From: DASSUW01 sp963774155
GTDB taxonomy: Bacteria > Actinomycetota > Thermoleophilia > Solirubrobacterales > Solirubrobacteraceae
Assembly (NCBI GenBank): GCA_963774155.1
Contig: CAVZDW010000010.1
Span: forward strand, 744,001 to 808,000
Length of the DNA stretch: 64,000 bases
Reading direction: 5' to 3'
Within the stretch, counting starts at the first letter, position 1. The number at the start of each line of letters is the position of its first letter. Shown piece by piece: positions 8,387 to 16,888 of the stretch. Made by a program: the position numbers and the translations under genes. The notes beneath the pieces were generated by a model that was given only the letters and a program-made list of their open reading frames with translations, was not told where the DNA came from and made no database searches.

Positions 8387-9904
8387 GTGTCGCTGCCGAG
8401 GATCTCGACCCATGCATCCATGCTCCGGCTCGCCGCCGTGCTCGCGGCACTCGCCGGCGTGCTCACCTTCGTCGCATCCGCCCAGGCGGCGACCCGCGTC
8501 GTGGCGCCGGCCGGCTTAGACTCGAGTGACTGCCTCTCGGTGCCGTGCGCCAGTTTCGCGCGCGCGTACAACGTCGCCGCGCCGGGCGACGTGATCAGCG
8601 TTGCGCCGGGCGAGTACGGCCCACAGACCGTCCCCACCGGAAGCAAGCCGGTGACGTTCCTCGGCGTGCCCGGGAACAAGATCCGCCAGCTCAAGAGCGA
8701 CGCCGACAACGTGACGTTCGACGGCCTCGACCTGGACGCCGGCGGCACGAAGACCACCGGTGCCGTGTTCGAGCACGGCGGGTCGAGCAACGTCACGCTC
8801 AGGAACAGCCGGGTCGGCAACGTCGTGGACGAGAAGGGCGCCATGCTCGGCGGCTCGTCGGACCCCAACCCCACCAACGTGGTGATCGACAACGTCGAGT
8901 TCCACGACGTCGTGCAGCGCAGTTCGGGCGTGCACAACGAGTGCATCATGACTCACGCTCCGGGGATCACGATCCGCAACTCGACGTTCCGCAACTGCGC
9001 GACGATGGACGTCTCGCTGGGGCGTGGAGACTGGTGGGGCCAGCCGCCGTATGGGAACGTCGTGCTCGAGAACAACGTCTTCGGCCACTCGGTCAACGGC
9101 TCGGGCTGGCACCACTACTCGTTCGCCTGGTTCATCGGCTCGTTCGAGAACGCCCGCGTGGTCAACAACACCTTTGAGAACGCCGTCCTGACCGCGGACG
9201 AGAACATCGGCGGTGGCCCCTACTCGGGCGTCTGGGCCAACAACATCGGCGGCGGCTGGCAGTGCCTGCCCGGCGTGACCTACCGAAACAACGTGGGTCG
9301 GGCGTGCCACAGCTCCGACAAGGCCCTCAGCCCGTCGAGCTCGTGCGCTCCGCCGGCCTGCTCGCCGGCGCGCACGATCCCGGTCGGCTGGCTCAACCCG
9401 GCCGGCGTCGACTTCCGGCTGGCCGCCACGTCGCCGGCGGTCAACGCGGGCAGCGCCGAGTACGCGCCGTTGCGCGACCGGCTCGGCCTGCTGCGCGACG
9501 CGCGGCCCGACGCCGGCGCCTACGAGTTCGGCGCCGGCGGCGCGACCGGTCCGGTGGGTGGGTCCGGGGGTACGGCCACTCCCAGCCGGGCCTGGAAGCT
9601 CCGCTGGGCGCGGCTGCTCGTGAAGACGATCTGCCACATCCCGCGACGCGGGTGCCCGGCTTCGACCAAGTTACGGCTGCGGCTCGGCCGCCCGGCGAAG
9701 GTCAGCGTCCACATCCAGCGGCTGCGCCGGCACGGCGCGCCTAAGCGCGTTCGCACGCTGGCGTTGCGCAAGGTCAAGCTCCACCGCGCGCGGCGCATAC
9801 GCGCCGCGGGCCTGCCGGTCGGTCGCTACCGCGTCGTCGTTCGCGGGATCGATCGCAGAGGCCGCCGCTCGGCGCCGGTCCGGCTCGCGCTGCAGGTGCG
9901 CTGA
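8387..9904 (+). CDS. Secreted right-handed parallel beta-helix protein (choice-of-anchor Q type)
   Basis: A 505-residue exported protein. A signal peptide covers about residues 1-34 (hydrophobic core LRLAAVLAALAGVL, cleavage near AQA-ATR). Residues about 60-300 form short repeats rich in NVTF, NVVIDNV and VVNNTFEN, the Asn-ladder pattern of pectate-lyase-like beta helices. A motif near DFRLAATSPAVNAG ending PDAGAYEFG matches the choice-of-anchor Q region. The last ~100 residues are very Arg/Lys-rich with a beta-sandwich-like GRYRVVVRG segment. It may bind, shape or cleave the exported polysaccharide; this is inference. The GTG start has a GAGAGG ribosome site 7 bases upstream and aligns with its paralogue at 14404. 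Confidence 0.8.
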   Translation: MSLPRISTHASMLRLAAVLAALAGVLTFVASAQAATRVVAPAGLDSSDCLSVPCASFARAYNVAAPGDVISVAPGEYGPQTVPTGSKPVTFLGVPGNKIRQLKSDADNVTFDGLDLDAGGTKTTGAVFEHGGSSNVTLRNSRVGNVVDEKGAMLGGSSDPNPTNVVIDNVEFHDVVQRSSGVHNECIMTHAPGITIRNSTFRNCATMDVSLGRGDWWGQPPYGNVVLENNVFGHSVNGSGWHHYSFAWFIGSFENARVVNNTFENAVLTADENIGGGPYSGVWANNIGGGWQCLPGVTYRNNVGRACHSSDKALSPSSSCAPPACSPARTIPVGWLNPAGVDFRLAATSPAVNAGSAEYAPLRDRLGLLRDARPDAGAYEFGAGGATGPVGGSGGTATPSRAWKLRWARLLVKTICHIPRRGCPASTKLRLRLGRPAKVSVHIQRLRRHGAPKRVRTLALRKVKLHRARRIRAAGLPVGRYRVVVRGIDRRGRRSAPVRLALQVR

Positions 9905-9905
9905 C

Positions 9906-10787
9906 TTAGGAGGACGGGGCGCCGCGCCGGAGCGTGGCGCCGAGCCGTTGGCGCTCGCGCACCGCGGCGACCAGCCGCTCGTCCGGGCACCGGGGCACGC
10001 GCCGCCGGGCGGCGCCGAAGTACCCCCATAGCATCCCGATCGCGGCCGGCTCCTGGCGGGCGCGGTAGAGCGCCCGCAGGGTGATGTAGGTCGGCCGGTA
10101 GCCCATGTACCACGCGGCGCGCCCGAGCGCCTCGCCCTGGTGCAGCGAGCTCAGCTCGCGGCCTCCCTCCGGCCGGTTGTGGCGGAACGGCAGGTCGATG
10201 AACGTCTGCGTGCGCATGCCGCGCATCTGGACACTGATTTCGTCCAGTCCGTCCCACCCCATACACGGCTCGAGAGCCATCAAGTCGCCGAGGCAGTCGC
10301 TGCGGTACGCGCGCGTCGCGCCCCAGACCGTGGACTCGGCCTTGGTGCGCCGCACCCAGGTGCCGTTCTCCTGCTCGTAGCAGGTGCCGCTCGCGATCGC
10401 GAGCCGCTCGTCGTCCTCGAAGTGGCCGATCAGGCGGTGGAAGTAGTCTGGCTCGAAGTCGACGTCGGCGTCCACTTTGACGATCACATCGACGTCGTCG
10501 CGCAGCGGGACCGCGCCGAAGAGGAAGCCGTCGAGATCGCGGGCCTTGCGCCGGCCGTCGGCGAGCGACTCCTCGCGATCGGCGGACGGCCGCACGAGCG
10601 GCCGGATCCAGTCGTGCGCGGCGGCCAGCTCGGCCAGGACCGTGGGCGTGCGGTCGGTCGAGCCGTCGTCGACGACGACCCAGACGACCGGCGCGAGCTT
10701 CTGCGCGGCCATCGCCGCCCCCAGCCGTGAGAGGTTGAGCTCCTCGTTGCGCGCCGGGGTGACGACGGCGTACTGCAGGCGGCTCAC
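9906..10787 (-). CDS. Glycosyltransferase family 2
   Basis: 293 residues starting at GTG 10787, reading VSRLQYAVVTPARNEELNL, followed by VVWVVVDDGSTDRTPTVL and VDVIVKVDADVDFEPDYF, the nucleotide-binding and DXD motifs of GT2 enzymes. The C-terminal third has RHNRPEGGRELSSLHQGEA, seen in small soluble GT2 proteins of surface-glycan clusters. It overlaps the asparagine-synthase gene upstream (GTGA at 10784-10787), so the two are probably co-translated. Only one base separates its stop from the stop of the convergent beta-helix gene. Confidence 0.85.
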   Translation of the reverse strand: MSRLQYAVVTPARNEELNLSRLGAAMAAQKLAPVVWVVVDDGSTDRTPTVLAELAAAHDWIRPLVRPSADREESLADGRRKARDLDGFLFGAVPLRDDVDVIVKVDADVDFEPDYFHRLIGHFEDDERLAIASGTCYEQENGTWVRRTKAESTVWGATRAYRSDCLGDLMALEPCMGWDGLDEISVQMRGMRTQTFIDLPFRHNRPEGGRELSSLHQGEALGRAAWYMGYRPTYITLRALYRARQEPAAIGMLWGYFGAARRRVPRCPDERLVAAVRERQRLGATLRRGAPSS

Positions 10788-12685
10788 GCGGCCACCTGCT
10801 CGGAGGTCGGCGTCATCGCACGCGGGAGGTACTCGCTGAGCCACAGCTCGAGGTTCACGAGCGCGAGCAGCAGCTTGGCGTTCTCGCCACGGCCGCCCCG
10901 GAACTCGCTGACGGCGCGACGGACGGCGCTCTGGTCGATGACCTGCGCGTACGCCGGATCGTCGCCGAGCAGCACGCGCTCCACGAGGGCGCCGCCGGCG
11001 GCGCCGACCCAGTTCCCGACCTGCTCGTTGAAGAACCCCTTCTTCTTCTTGGTGAGCACGAAGTCGGGCACGAGGCCCTGCGCGGCCTTGCGCAGGACGT
11101 GCTTCCCCTGGAGGCGATGGACCTTGTGCTTAGTGGGGATCCGCGCGCACAGCTCGACCAGCTCGTGGTCGAGGAACGGGACGCGGACCTCGAGCGAGCA
11201 GGCCATCGAGGCGCGGTCGAAGTAGGTGAGCATGTCGTCCGCCAAGGCCAGGCGCGCGTCCATGTAGAGGGCCGCCTCGAGCGGCGCGGATCCAGGCGCG
11301 CCGGCCAGCGTGCCGCGCACGACCCGCTCGGCGGCGCCGGCGTGCTCGGCCAGCGCGCCGCTGAACAGCTCGGGCCGCAGGTCGGCGTGCACGAAGCCGC
11401 TCGAGGCCAGCAGGCGTGTAGCGGGGTCTCCGGCCTGCAATGCGGAGGCGAGCCTGCCGGCACGGCCGGGGCCCTGCCGCAGCAGCGCCGCGGCGGGGCC
11501 GCGCAGGCCGGCGGGCACACGCCCCCAGGTCTCGGCGAGCGAGGCGACGCGGTGCTTGCGGTAGCCGCCGAACAGCTCGTCGGCGCCCTGGCCTGAGAGT
11601 GCGACGGTGACGTGGTCGGCCGCCAACTCGCAGAGGGCGAGGAAGCCGATCGAGGACAGGTCGGCAAGCGGCTCGTCGAGGTGCCAGATGAGCCGCTTGA
11701 GGTACTCGGGGTCGCTCTGGAGCTCGACCTCGAGCTCGTGGTGGTTGGCGCCCAGCGCATCGGCTACGCGCCGCGCGTCAGGGATCTCCGAGTCCTCGCC
11801 GGCGAAGCCGACCGCGAACGTCTCGAGCGGCTCGGTCATATGGCGCGCCATCAGCGCGACGATGAGGCTCGAGTCCAGGCCGCCGCTGAGCATGGCGCCG
11901 AGCGGCACGTCGCTCATCAGGCGCATCCGGACGGACTCGTCGAGCTTGTCGAGCACGATCTCGGCCCACTCGTCGGACGTGCGCGCGTCGTCGTCGGCGT
12001 CCGGCACCGGGTAGTCCCACCAGCGCTCGAGCCGATAGCGGCCGTCCTCGACGATCAAACGCTCGCCCGGCAGCAGCTTGCGGACGTCGCGGAGCGGCGT
12101 CATCGCGCCGGGGATGTAACCCAGCATGAGGTAAGCGGAGATGGCCTCCGGGTCGAGTTCGCCGCTCACCAGGCCGCTGGCCAGCACGACCTTGAGCTCG
12201 GAGCCGAAGACGACCCGGTCCTGGACGATCGCGTAGTAGAGCGGCTTGATGCCCAGGCGGTCGCGGATGAGCACGCCGCGCCGGGCGTCCTGATCCCAGA
12301 CCGCGACGGCGAACATCCCGCGCAGGCGCTCCGCGAGCGCCGGTCCGTGGTCCTCGTAGAGGTGGGGGAGCACCTCGGTGTCGCAGCGGCTGCGGAGGAC
12401 GTGGCCCCGCGCTCGCAGCTCCTCCCGCAGAGCGTCGTGGTTGTAGATCTCGCCGTTCTGGGCGCCCCAGATGCGGCCGCGCTCGTTCGCGAACGGCTGG
12501 TGGCCGCCTTCGACGTCGATGATCGAGAGCCGCCGGGCGCCGATCGAGGCCCCGTCGCCCGACACGAAGCCCGCGTCGTCGGGGCCGCGGTAGTCCATGA
12601 CGTCGGTCATGGCGCGGAGGACGTGTTCGGGGAGCGCCGGAGCACTGACGCCGTCGAGCCTGAAGGCACCTGTAATGCCGCACAT
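10784..12685 (-). CDS. asnB: Asparagine synthase (glutamine-hydrolysing) / amidotransferase
   Basis: 633 residues with the full two-domain architecture. The N-terminal class II glutaminase has Cys2 (MCGITGAF), and RGPDDAGF and NGEIYNH follow. The C-terminal ATP-pyrophosphatase synthetase domain has the P-loop LSGGLDSSLIVALM and ESYRKHR-like region DELFGGYRKHR. Normally it makes asparagine from aspartate and glutamine. In polysaccharide clusters such proteins can instead amidate a sugar carboxylate, which would fit the UDP-sugar dehydrogenase in this locus (inference). ATG 12685 puts Cys2 at the required mature N-terminus; TACGGT (12693-12698) lies 7 bases upstream. Confidence 0.85.
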   Translation of the reverse strand: MCGITGAFRLDGVSAPALPEHVLRAMTDVMDYRGPDDAGFVSGDGASIGARRLSIIDVEGGHQPFANERGRIWGAQNGEIYNHDALREELRARGHVLRSRCDTEVLPHLYEDHGPALAERLRGMFAVAVWDQDARRGVLIRDRLGIKPLYYAIVQDRVVFGSELKVVLASGLVSGELDPEAISAYLMLGYIPGAMTPLRDVRKLLPGERLIVEDGRYRLERWWDYPVPDADDDARTSDEWAEIVLDKLDESVRMRLMSDVPLGAMLSGGLDSSLIVALMARHMTEPLETFAVGFAGEDSEIPDARRVADALGANHHELEVELQSDPEYLKRLIWHLDEPLADLSSIGFLALCELAADHVTVALSGQGADELFGGYRKHRVASLAETWGRVPAGLRGPAAALLRQGPGRAGRLASALQAGDPATRLLASSGFVHADLRPELFSGALAEHAGAAERVVRGTLAGAPGSAPLEAALYMDARLALADDMLTYFDRASMACSLEVRVPFLDHELVELCARIPTKHKVHRLQGKHVLRKAAQGLVPDFVLTKKKKGFFNEQVGNWVGAAGGALVERVLLGDDPAYAQVIDQSAVRRAVSEFRGGRGENAKLLLALVNLELWLSEYLPRAMTPTSEQVAA

Positions 12686-12773
12686 GGACAGCACCGTAGA
12701 GGCGGATCCGCAGCGTGGACCCTGAACGACCGTACAGGCTCGCGGCCCCTGACCCGCCCTAGCATCGGCAGCG
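12686..12773. promoter_or_regulatory. Divergent promoter region with two leaderless-type -10 boxes
   Basis: This 88-base gap separates the amidotransferase gene (minus) from the flippase gene (plus). The minus-strand hexamer TACGGT (12693-12698) ends 7 bases before ATG 12685. The plus-strand hexamer TAGCAT (12760-12765) ends 8 bases before ATG 12774. Neither start has a Shine-Dalgarno sequence, so both transcripts probably begin at or within a few bases of their start codons. Confidence 0.5.
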
Positions 12774-14282
12774 ATGTCGCACGGACTACGCCCCGGGGTC
12801 CCGGACCTCCGCTCGCGTGTGCTCAAGGGCCTCGTGTGGGTTGCAGCCTCGCAGGTCGGCGCTCAGCTCACGCGTGCCGTCGTGGCGATCGTCATCGCAC
12901 GCCTGCTGACGCCCGACGAGTACGGCCTCGCCGCCCTCGCGCTCGTCTTCGCGAGCCTGGTCATGGTCTTCTCCGATCTGGCGCTCGGGGCGGCGCTGAT
13001 CCAGCGCAAGACCTTGAGCGCGCTCGACAAGGACACGGCGTTCTGGACGACCATGGGCGCGGGGATCATCTTCAGTGTGCTCGGTGTCTGCCTCTCGGGC
13101 CCGATCGCCTCACTCTACGGCGAACCCGAGGCCCAGCCGCTGCTGCTCGTGCTCTCGCTCTCGTTCATCGTCAGCGCGCTGGGGGCGACCCAGCAGAACC
13201 TGATGCTGCGCGACATGGACTTCCGCCGGGCGGAGATGCTCCCGATGATCGGAGGCCTGGTCGGCGGTGGGGCCGCCGTCATCGCGGCCGTCTACGGCGC
13301 CGGCGCGTGGGCGATCATCGTCCAGCAGGTCGCCGCGGTGCTCGTGACCACGGCGCTGGCGTGGAAGCGCTCGCTCTGGCGCCCGCGCTTCGCGTTCTCG
13401 GGCGCGAGCCTGCGGGACCTGGGTTCCTTCAGCGCCTACATGCTCGGCCAGCGCATGCTCTGGTACCTGCAGTCCAACGGCGACCGCCTCCTCATCGGGC
13501 GCTTCCTCGGGACCGCGGCCCTCGGCATCTACGCGGTCGCCTACAACACCATGCTCGTCCCGGCCAGCAAGCTGGGAGGCCCGCTGCAGCGCGTCTTCTC
13601 GCCCGCGTTCTCGCGAATCCAGGACGAACCCGAGCGGATCGCCGCCACGTGGGCGCGCGTCGCCCGCCTGCTTGCTGCGGTCTCCGTACCGGCGCTCGGC
13701 GGTCTGATCGTCGTAGCCCCGGACTTCGTCCCGCTCGTCCTCGGCGACCAGTGGACGTCCGCGGTGCCGGTCATCCAGATCCTCGCCTGGGTCGGGATCG
13801 TCCAGGCGGTGCAGGCCATCAATATGGACATCCTGCTGGCCCGCGGTCGGTCGCGAACGATGTTCCGCTTCGCGATCGTCGCAACGACGTGCCACCTGAT
13901 CGCCTTCGCGATCGGGCTCGAGTGGGGGATCATTGGCGTCGCGGTGGCCTACTCGCTGTCGACCACCCTTGTCGAGCCCGCGCAGACCGTGCTGGCCGCC
14001 CGCGCCCTCAATGTGTCGCCGTTCATCTTCGTCCGGGCGATCGCCGGCGTGTTCCAGGCCGCCATCGGCATGGCGCTGGCCGTCCTCGCCCTGCGCTACG
14101 CGCTGGTGGACGCCGGCGTCGTGGCCGAGGCCCGGCTCGTCCTCTGCATCCTCACCGGCGCGGTGGTCTACGGCGCCCTGTGCCTCTGGCGGGTGCCGGA
14201 GCTGGCGGCCGAGGCACGCGTCCTGCTGGAGCGTCGCGGGCGGCGCTCGGCGCCGCTCGTGGCCGCGACCGCCGAGAGCTGA
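12774..14282 (+). CDS. Wzx-like polysaccharide flippase (MOP/MATE superfamily)
   Basis: 502 residues with about 12-14 hydrophobic segments. The N-terminus reads LKGLVWVAASQVGAQLTRAV and ARLLTPDEYGLAALALVF, the standard opening of the polysaccharide-transport group, followed by LQRKTLSALD-like loop residues and GQRMLWYLQSNGDRLLIGRFLG in the middle helices. It should flip undecaprenyl-diphosphate-linked repeat units across the membrane for Wzy. A second flippase lies at 16885, so the locus may export two different glycans. The stop codon directly precedes leader B. Confidence 0.85.
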   Translation: MSHGLRPGVPDLRSRVLKGLVWVAASQVGAQLTRAVVAIVIARLLTPDEYGLAALALVFASLVMVFSDLALGAALIQRKTLSALDKDTAFWTTMGAGIIFSVLGVCLSGPIASLYGEPEAQPLLLVLSLSFIVSALGATQQNLMLRDMDFRRAEMLPMIGGLVGGGAAVIAAVYGAGAWAIIVQQVAAVLVTTALAWKRSLWRPRFAFSGASLRDLGSFSAYMLGQRMLWYLQSNGDRLLIGRFLGTAALGIYAVAYNTMLVPASKLGGPLQRVFSPAFSRIQDEPERIAATWARVARLLAAVSVPALGGLIVVAPDFVPLVLGDQWTSAVPVIQILAWVGIVQAVQAINMDILLARGRSRTMFRFAIVATTCHLIAFAIGLEWGIIGVAVAYSLSTTLVEPAQTVLAARALNVSPFIFVRAIAGVFQAAIGMALAVLALRYALVDAGVVAEARLVLCILTGAVVYGALCLWRVPELAAEARVLLERRGRRSAPLVAATAES

Positions 14283-14286
14283 CTGG

Positions 14287-14403
14287 TAGCCTTGCCGCGC
14301 TGCGGCGGGGCGGTGACCGGCAGGCGCCGTTAACTCGACGGCTCGCCCGCCGATTGAAGCGAGTACGGAGGCTCGCGCTCTGCAAGCCACGAGAGGAGCC
14401 CCC
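14287..14403 (+). promoter_or_regulatory. Conserved structured leader B upstream of the second beta-helix gene
   Basis: This is the counterpart of leader A (8275-8386). It has TAGCCT at 14287-14292, a GCCGC/GCGGC stem followed by GGGCGG, a hairpin GCGAG-TACGGAGG-CTCGC (14359-14376), then CACGAGAGGA before GTG 14404. The middle ~35 bases differ from leader A. The terminal hairpin loop (TAYGGAGG) is itself purine-rich and Shine-Dalgarno-like but lies about 30 bases before the start, away from the real ribosome site. Confidence 0.5.
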
Positions 14404-15930
14404 GTGCCGCTGCCCAGCATCCTGGTCGAACCACGCCCGCGCCGCCTTGCGACGGCCGTCGTCACCCTCGCCGTGCTCGCCGGTAGCGCGACCGCGGCGT
14501 CCGCCGCCACGCGCTCCGTGGCGCCGAACGGCAGCGACGGAGGCAACTGCCTCGGCGCCCCATGCGCCACCCTGGCTCGCGCATACGAGGTCGCCGCCGC
14601 CGGCGACGTCATCTCGATCGGCCCCGGCGTCTACCCGCGGCAGGAGGTCCCTGCTGGCACGAAGGCGGTGACCTTCGAGGGCGCGGCCGGCAACACGATC
14701 CGCCAGCTGCACAACCACGCGAGCAACGTCACCTTCGATGGTCTCGACGTGGATGCGAACGCCGGCACCCCAACCGGCGCGGCCTTCGAGAGCAATGCCC
14801 CCGGAGTGACGGTGCGCAACACCCGGATCGGCAACGTGACGGACGAGAAGGGCGCTCTGCTCGGCGGCTGGAGCAGCACGAATTCGATGAACGTCGTCCT
14901 GGACAACGTCCACTTCCACGACGTGTACCAGGAGGGCGACGGCGTTCACAACGAGTGCCTGTTCAGCCAGGTGCCGGGGCTCGTCGTGCGCAACTCGACC
15001 TTCACCAATTGCGCGACGATGGACATGATGGTCACGCGAGGCGACTGGTGGGGGCAGCCGACGTACGGCGGGCTCGTGCTCGAGAACAATGTGTTCGCGC
15101 ACGCCACGAACGGCCGCGACCCGCGCTGGCACTATTACGGCTTCCTGGTCCACGGCAACATGGGCCAGCTCACGAACGTGCGCGTCGTGAACAATACGTT
15201 CGAGAACTGGGTTGGCGGCGTGACGAACGCCGAAATCGGCAGTGCCAGCGGCGTCTGGGCCAACAACATCGGCGGCGGCTGGGACTGCCTGCCCGGGGTG
15301 ACCTACGCCGGCAACGTGGGCAAGAAATGCGCAGCCTCGGACGTCACTGTCAACCCATCGGGCTCGTGCGCGCCGCCGACGTGCACTCCTCCGCAGACCA
15401 TGCCCGTGAACTGGGTAAACCCGGCTGGCTACGACTTCCGCCTCAAGGCCGGCTCCGTCGCGATCGACGTCGGCAGCGCCGCGCACGCGCCCGAGCGCGA
15501 TCGCCTCGGCTACCGGCGCGATGCGAAGCCGGACGCCGGTGCGTTCGAGTACGGCGCAGGGCCCGACACCGGTTCGCCGGCACCGAAACCCCCGGGTGGA
15601 GGGAACCCGTCGGCGCGCTGGAAGCTGCGCTCGGCCAAGCTCACGTCAAAGCAGATCTGCCACCTGCCGCGCCGGGGCTGTCCGGCGTCGACGAAGCTTC
15701 GGCTGCGGCTGGGTAGACCCGCCAAGGTGGCGGTCCGCATCCAGCGGCTGCGCAAGAACGCCGCGCCGAAACGCGTCCGCTCCCTGGCGCTCAAGCCGGT
15801 GAAACTTCATCGCGCCCGGCGCATCCGCGCCGCGGGGCTGCCCTCCGGGCAGTATCGAGTCGTCGTGCAGGCAACGGACGGACGCGGGCGGCGCGCGGCT
15901 CCGGTACGGCTCAAGCTGCGCGTGCGCTGA
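14404..15930 (+). CDS. Secreted right-handed parallel beta-helix protein, paralogue of the one at 8387
   Basis: 508 residues that align with the 8387 protein throughout. It has a signal peptide to about residue 35 (TLAVLAGSATAASA), the APGTYP-like opening of the helix, repeats such as NVTFDGLDVD and VVNNTFENW, the shared GDWWGQPTYG motif, the choice-of-anchor Q-like DFRLKAGSVAIDVGSA, and a strongly basic C-terminal domain ending in RAAPVRLKLRVR. The two genes bracket two minus-strand and one plus-strand locus genes, so they look like an old duplication that kept its leader. Function unknown; extracellular interaction with the polysaccharide is inferred. The last 20 bases overlap the convergent glycosyltransferase gene. 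Confidence 0.8.
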   Translation: MPLPSILVEPRPRRLATAVVTLAVLAGSATAASAATRSVAPNGSDGGNCLGAPCATLARAYEVAAAGDVISIGPGVYPRQEVPAGTKAVTFEGAAGNTIRQLHNHASNVTFDGLDVDANAGTPTGAAFESNAPGVTVRNTRIGNVTDEKGALLGGWSSTNSMNVVLDNVHFHDVYQEGDGVHNECLFSQVPGLVVRNSTFTNCATMDMMVTRGDWWGQPTYGGLVLENNVFAHATNGRDPRWHYYGFLVHGNMGQLTNVRVVNNTFENWVGGVTNAEIGSASGVWANNIGGGWDCLPGVTYAGNVGKKCAASDVTVNPSGSCAPPTCTPPQTMPVNWVNPAGYDFRLKAGSVAIDVGSAAHAPERDRLGYRRDAKPDAGAFEYGAGPDTGSPAPKPPGGGNPSARWKLRSAKLTSKQICHLPRRGCPASTKLRLRLGRPAKVAVRIQRLRKNAAPKRVRSLALKPVKLHRARRIRAAGLPSGQYRVVVQATDGRGRRAAPVRLKLRVR

Positions 15931-16415
15931 CCCGCGCTGCGCCCAGCCCGATAAGCAGCTCGCGGACGTCGGCGCTCAGCGCCGACGCCGCTGAGCGGGC
16001 TCGACGTCGCGGCGGCGGCCACGGCGGCCGGAGCCCCGAGCACGGCCGGGAGCTCGGCGGTGTCCTCGACGAGGATCACGAGGCCGGACTCGGCCAGCCG
16101 GCGCGCGAGGAAGAGCTGGTGGTCGTCGACCGCCTCGTCGAGGTGGTGGCGGCGCGGCACGACGACCGGCACGTGGCCGCAGCGGCGGGCGAGCATGATC
16201 GAGCCGACGCCGGCGTGGCACACCACGACCCGCGCGGCCGTGGCCCGCTCGGCGAGGTCATCGAAGGAGAGGAAGTCGACCCACTCGCCGCGGCCGTGCG
16301 GCACCCGGGAGGCGCCGTGCTGGACGAGCAGGTGCTCGTCGCCGCCGAGCTCGGCGGCGGCCCGGACCAGGCGGTCGAAGGGCTGCTCGTTGGTGCCGAT
16401 GGTGAAGAGGATCAT
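15911..16415 (-). CDS. Alg13-like glycosyltransferase subunit (GT28 C-terminal type), probable frameshift near the end
   Basis: ATG 16415 opens MILFTIGTNEQPFDRLVRAA, the start of Alg13/PssE/EpsF-type proteins. VVCHAGVGSIMLARRCGHVP, the UDP-sugar binding motif, follows. As read, the frame runs on to 15807, 124 bases into the beta-helix gene, with an unnatural Arg-rich tail. Removing one base of the GGG run at 15997-15999 restores a plausible end (ASALSADVRELLIGLG) with a stop at 15911, which I use here. It is expected to form a two-part GlcNAc-type transferase with the Alg14-like gene, which overlaps its start. Confidence 0.7.
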
Positions 16416-16888
16416 CCGTCTGAGAGGAGGTTGCCGGCGAAGTGGATGCGGCCCGCGGAGGCATCCGCGAGCTCCGGCCACTGCGCGTAGAGGCGCTTGG
16501 CCACGGGAGCGATCATGCGGGCGCTGAGGGAGAGCCCCTCGATGCGCGTGACGCTCTCGACGTAGACGGTGGGGACGCCGAGCAGCTTCCCGACCCAGGC
16601 GAACGGCACGGCCACCCCGGCGCCGGTGGTGAGGATGGCCGACGGGCGCTCGCGCCGCAGGACGCGCCAGGAGAGGCGGATGTTCCGCAGCAGGTTCGGG
16701 ATGTTGCGGTTCGTCGGCCCGTAGGCGTGCAGCACACGCTCGTCCCGCAGCAGCGAGCGGGCGTCGGACTTGTCGAACGTCACCCACACGCGCTCGAACG
16801 GCTCCCACGCCTCGTGCAGCGAGTGCATCTGCAGCAGGTGACCGCCGGACGAGCAGACGATCAGCAGCGGCCGGTCGGCAGCGCTCAC
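16412..16888 (-). CDS. Alg14-like membrane-anchoring subunit of a split glycosyltransferase
   Basis: 158 residues from GTG 16888. The opening LLIVCSSGGHLLQMHSLHEA is the signature of Alg14/PssD/EpsE proteins, and AILTTGAGVAVPFAWVGKLLG is the second conserved block. In this family the Alg14-type subunit recruits the catalytic Alg13-type subunit to the membrane to add the second sugar onto a polyprenyl-diphosphate sugar. The gene overlaps both neighbours by four bases (GTGA with the flippase, ATGA with the Alg13-like gene), which fits stoichiometric production. Confidence 0.8.
   Translation of the reverse strand: MSAADRPLLIVCSSGGHLLQMHSLHEAWEPFERVWVTFDKSDARSLLRDERVLHAYGPTNRNIPNLLRNIRLSWRVLRRERPSAILTTGAGVAVPFAWVGKLLGVPTVYVESVTRIEGLSLSARMIAPVAKRLYAQWPELADASAGRIHFAGNLLSDG

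Noticed and set aside
11612..14671. A 1019-codon open frame on the plus strand
   Set aside because: It runs antisense to the asparagine-synthase gene and out of frame through the flippase; composition is Arg/Ala/Gly repeats with no motifs. It is a GC-rich shadow frame.
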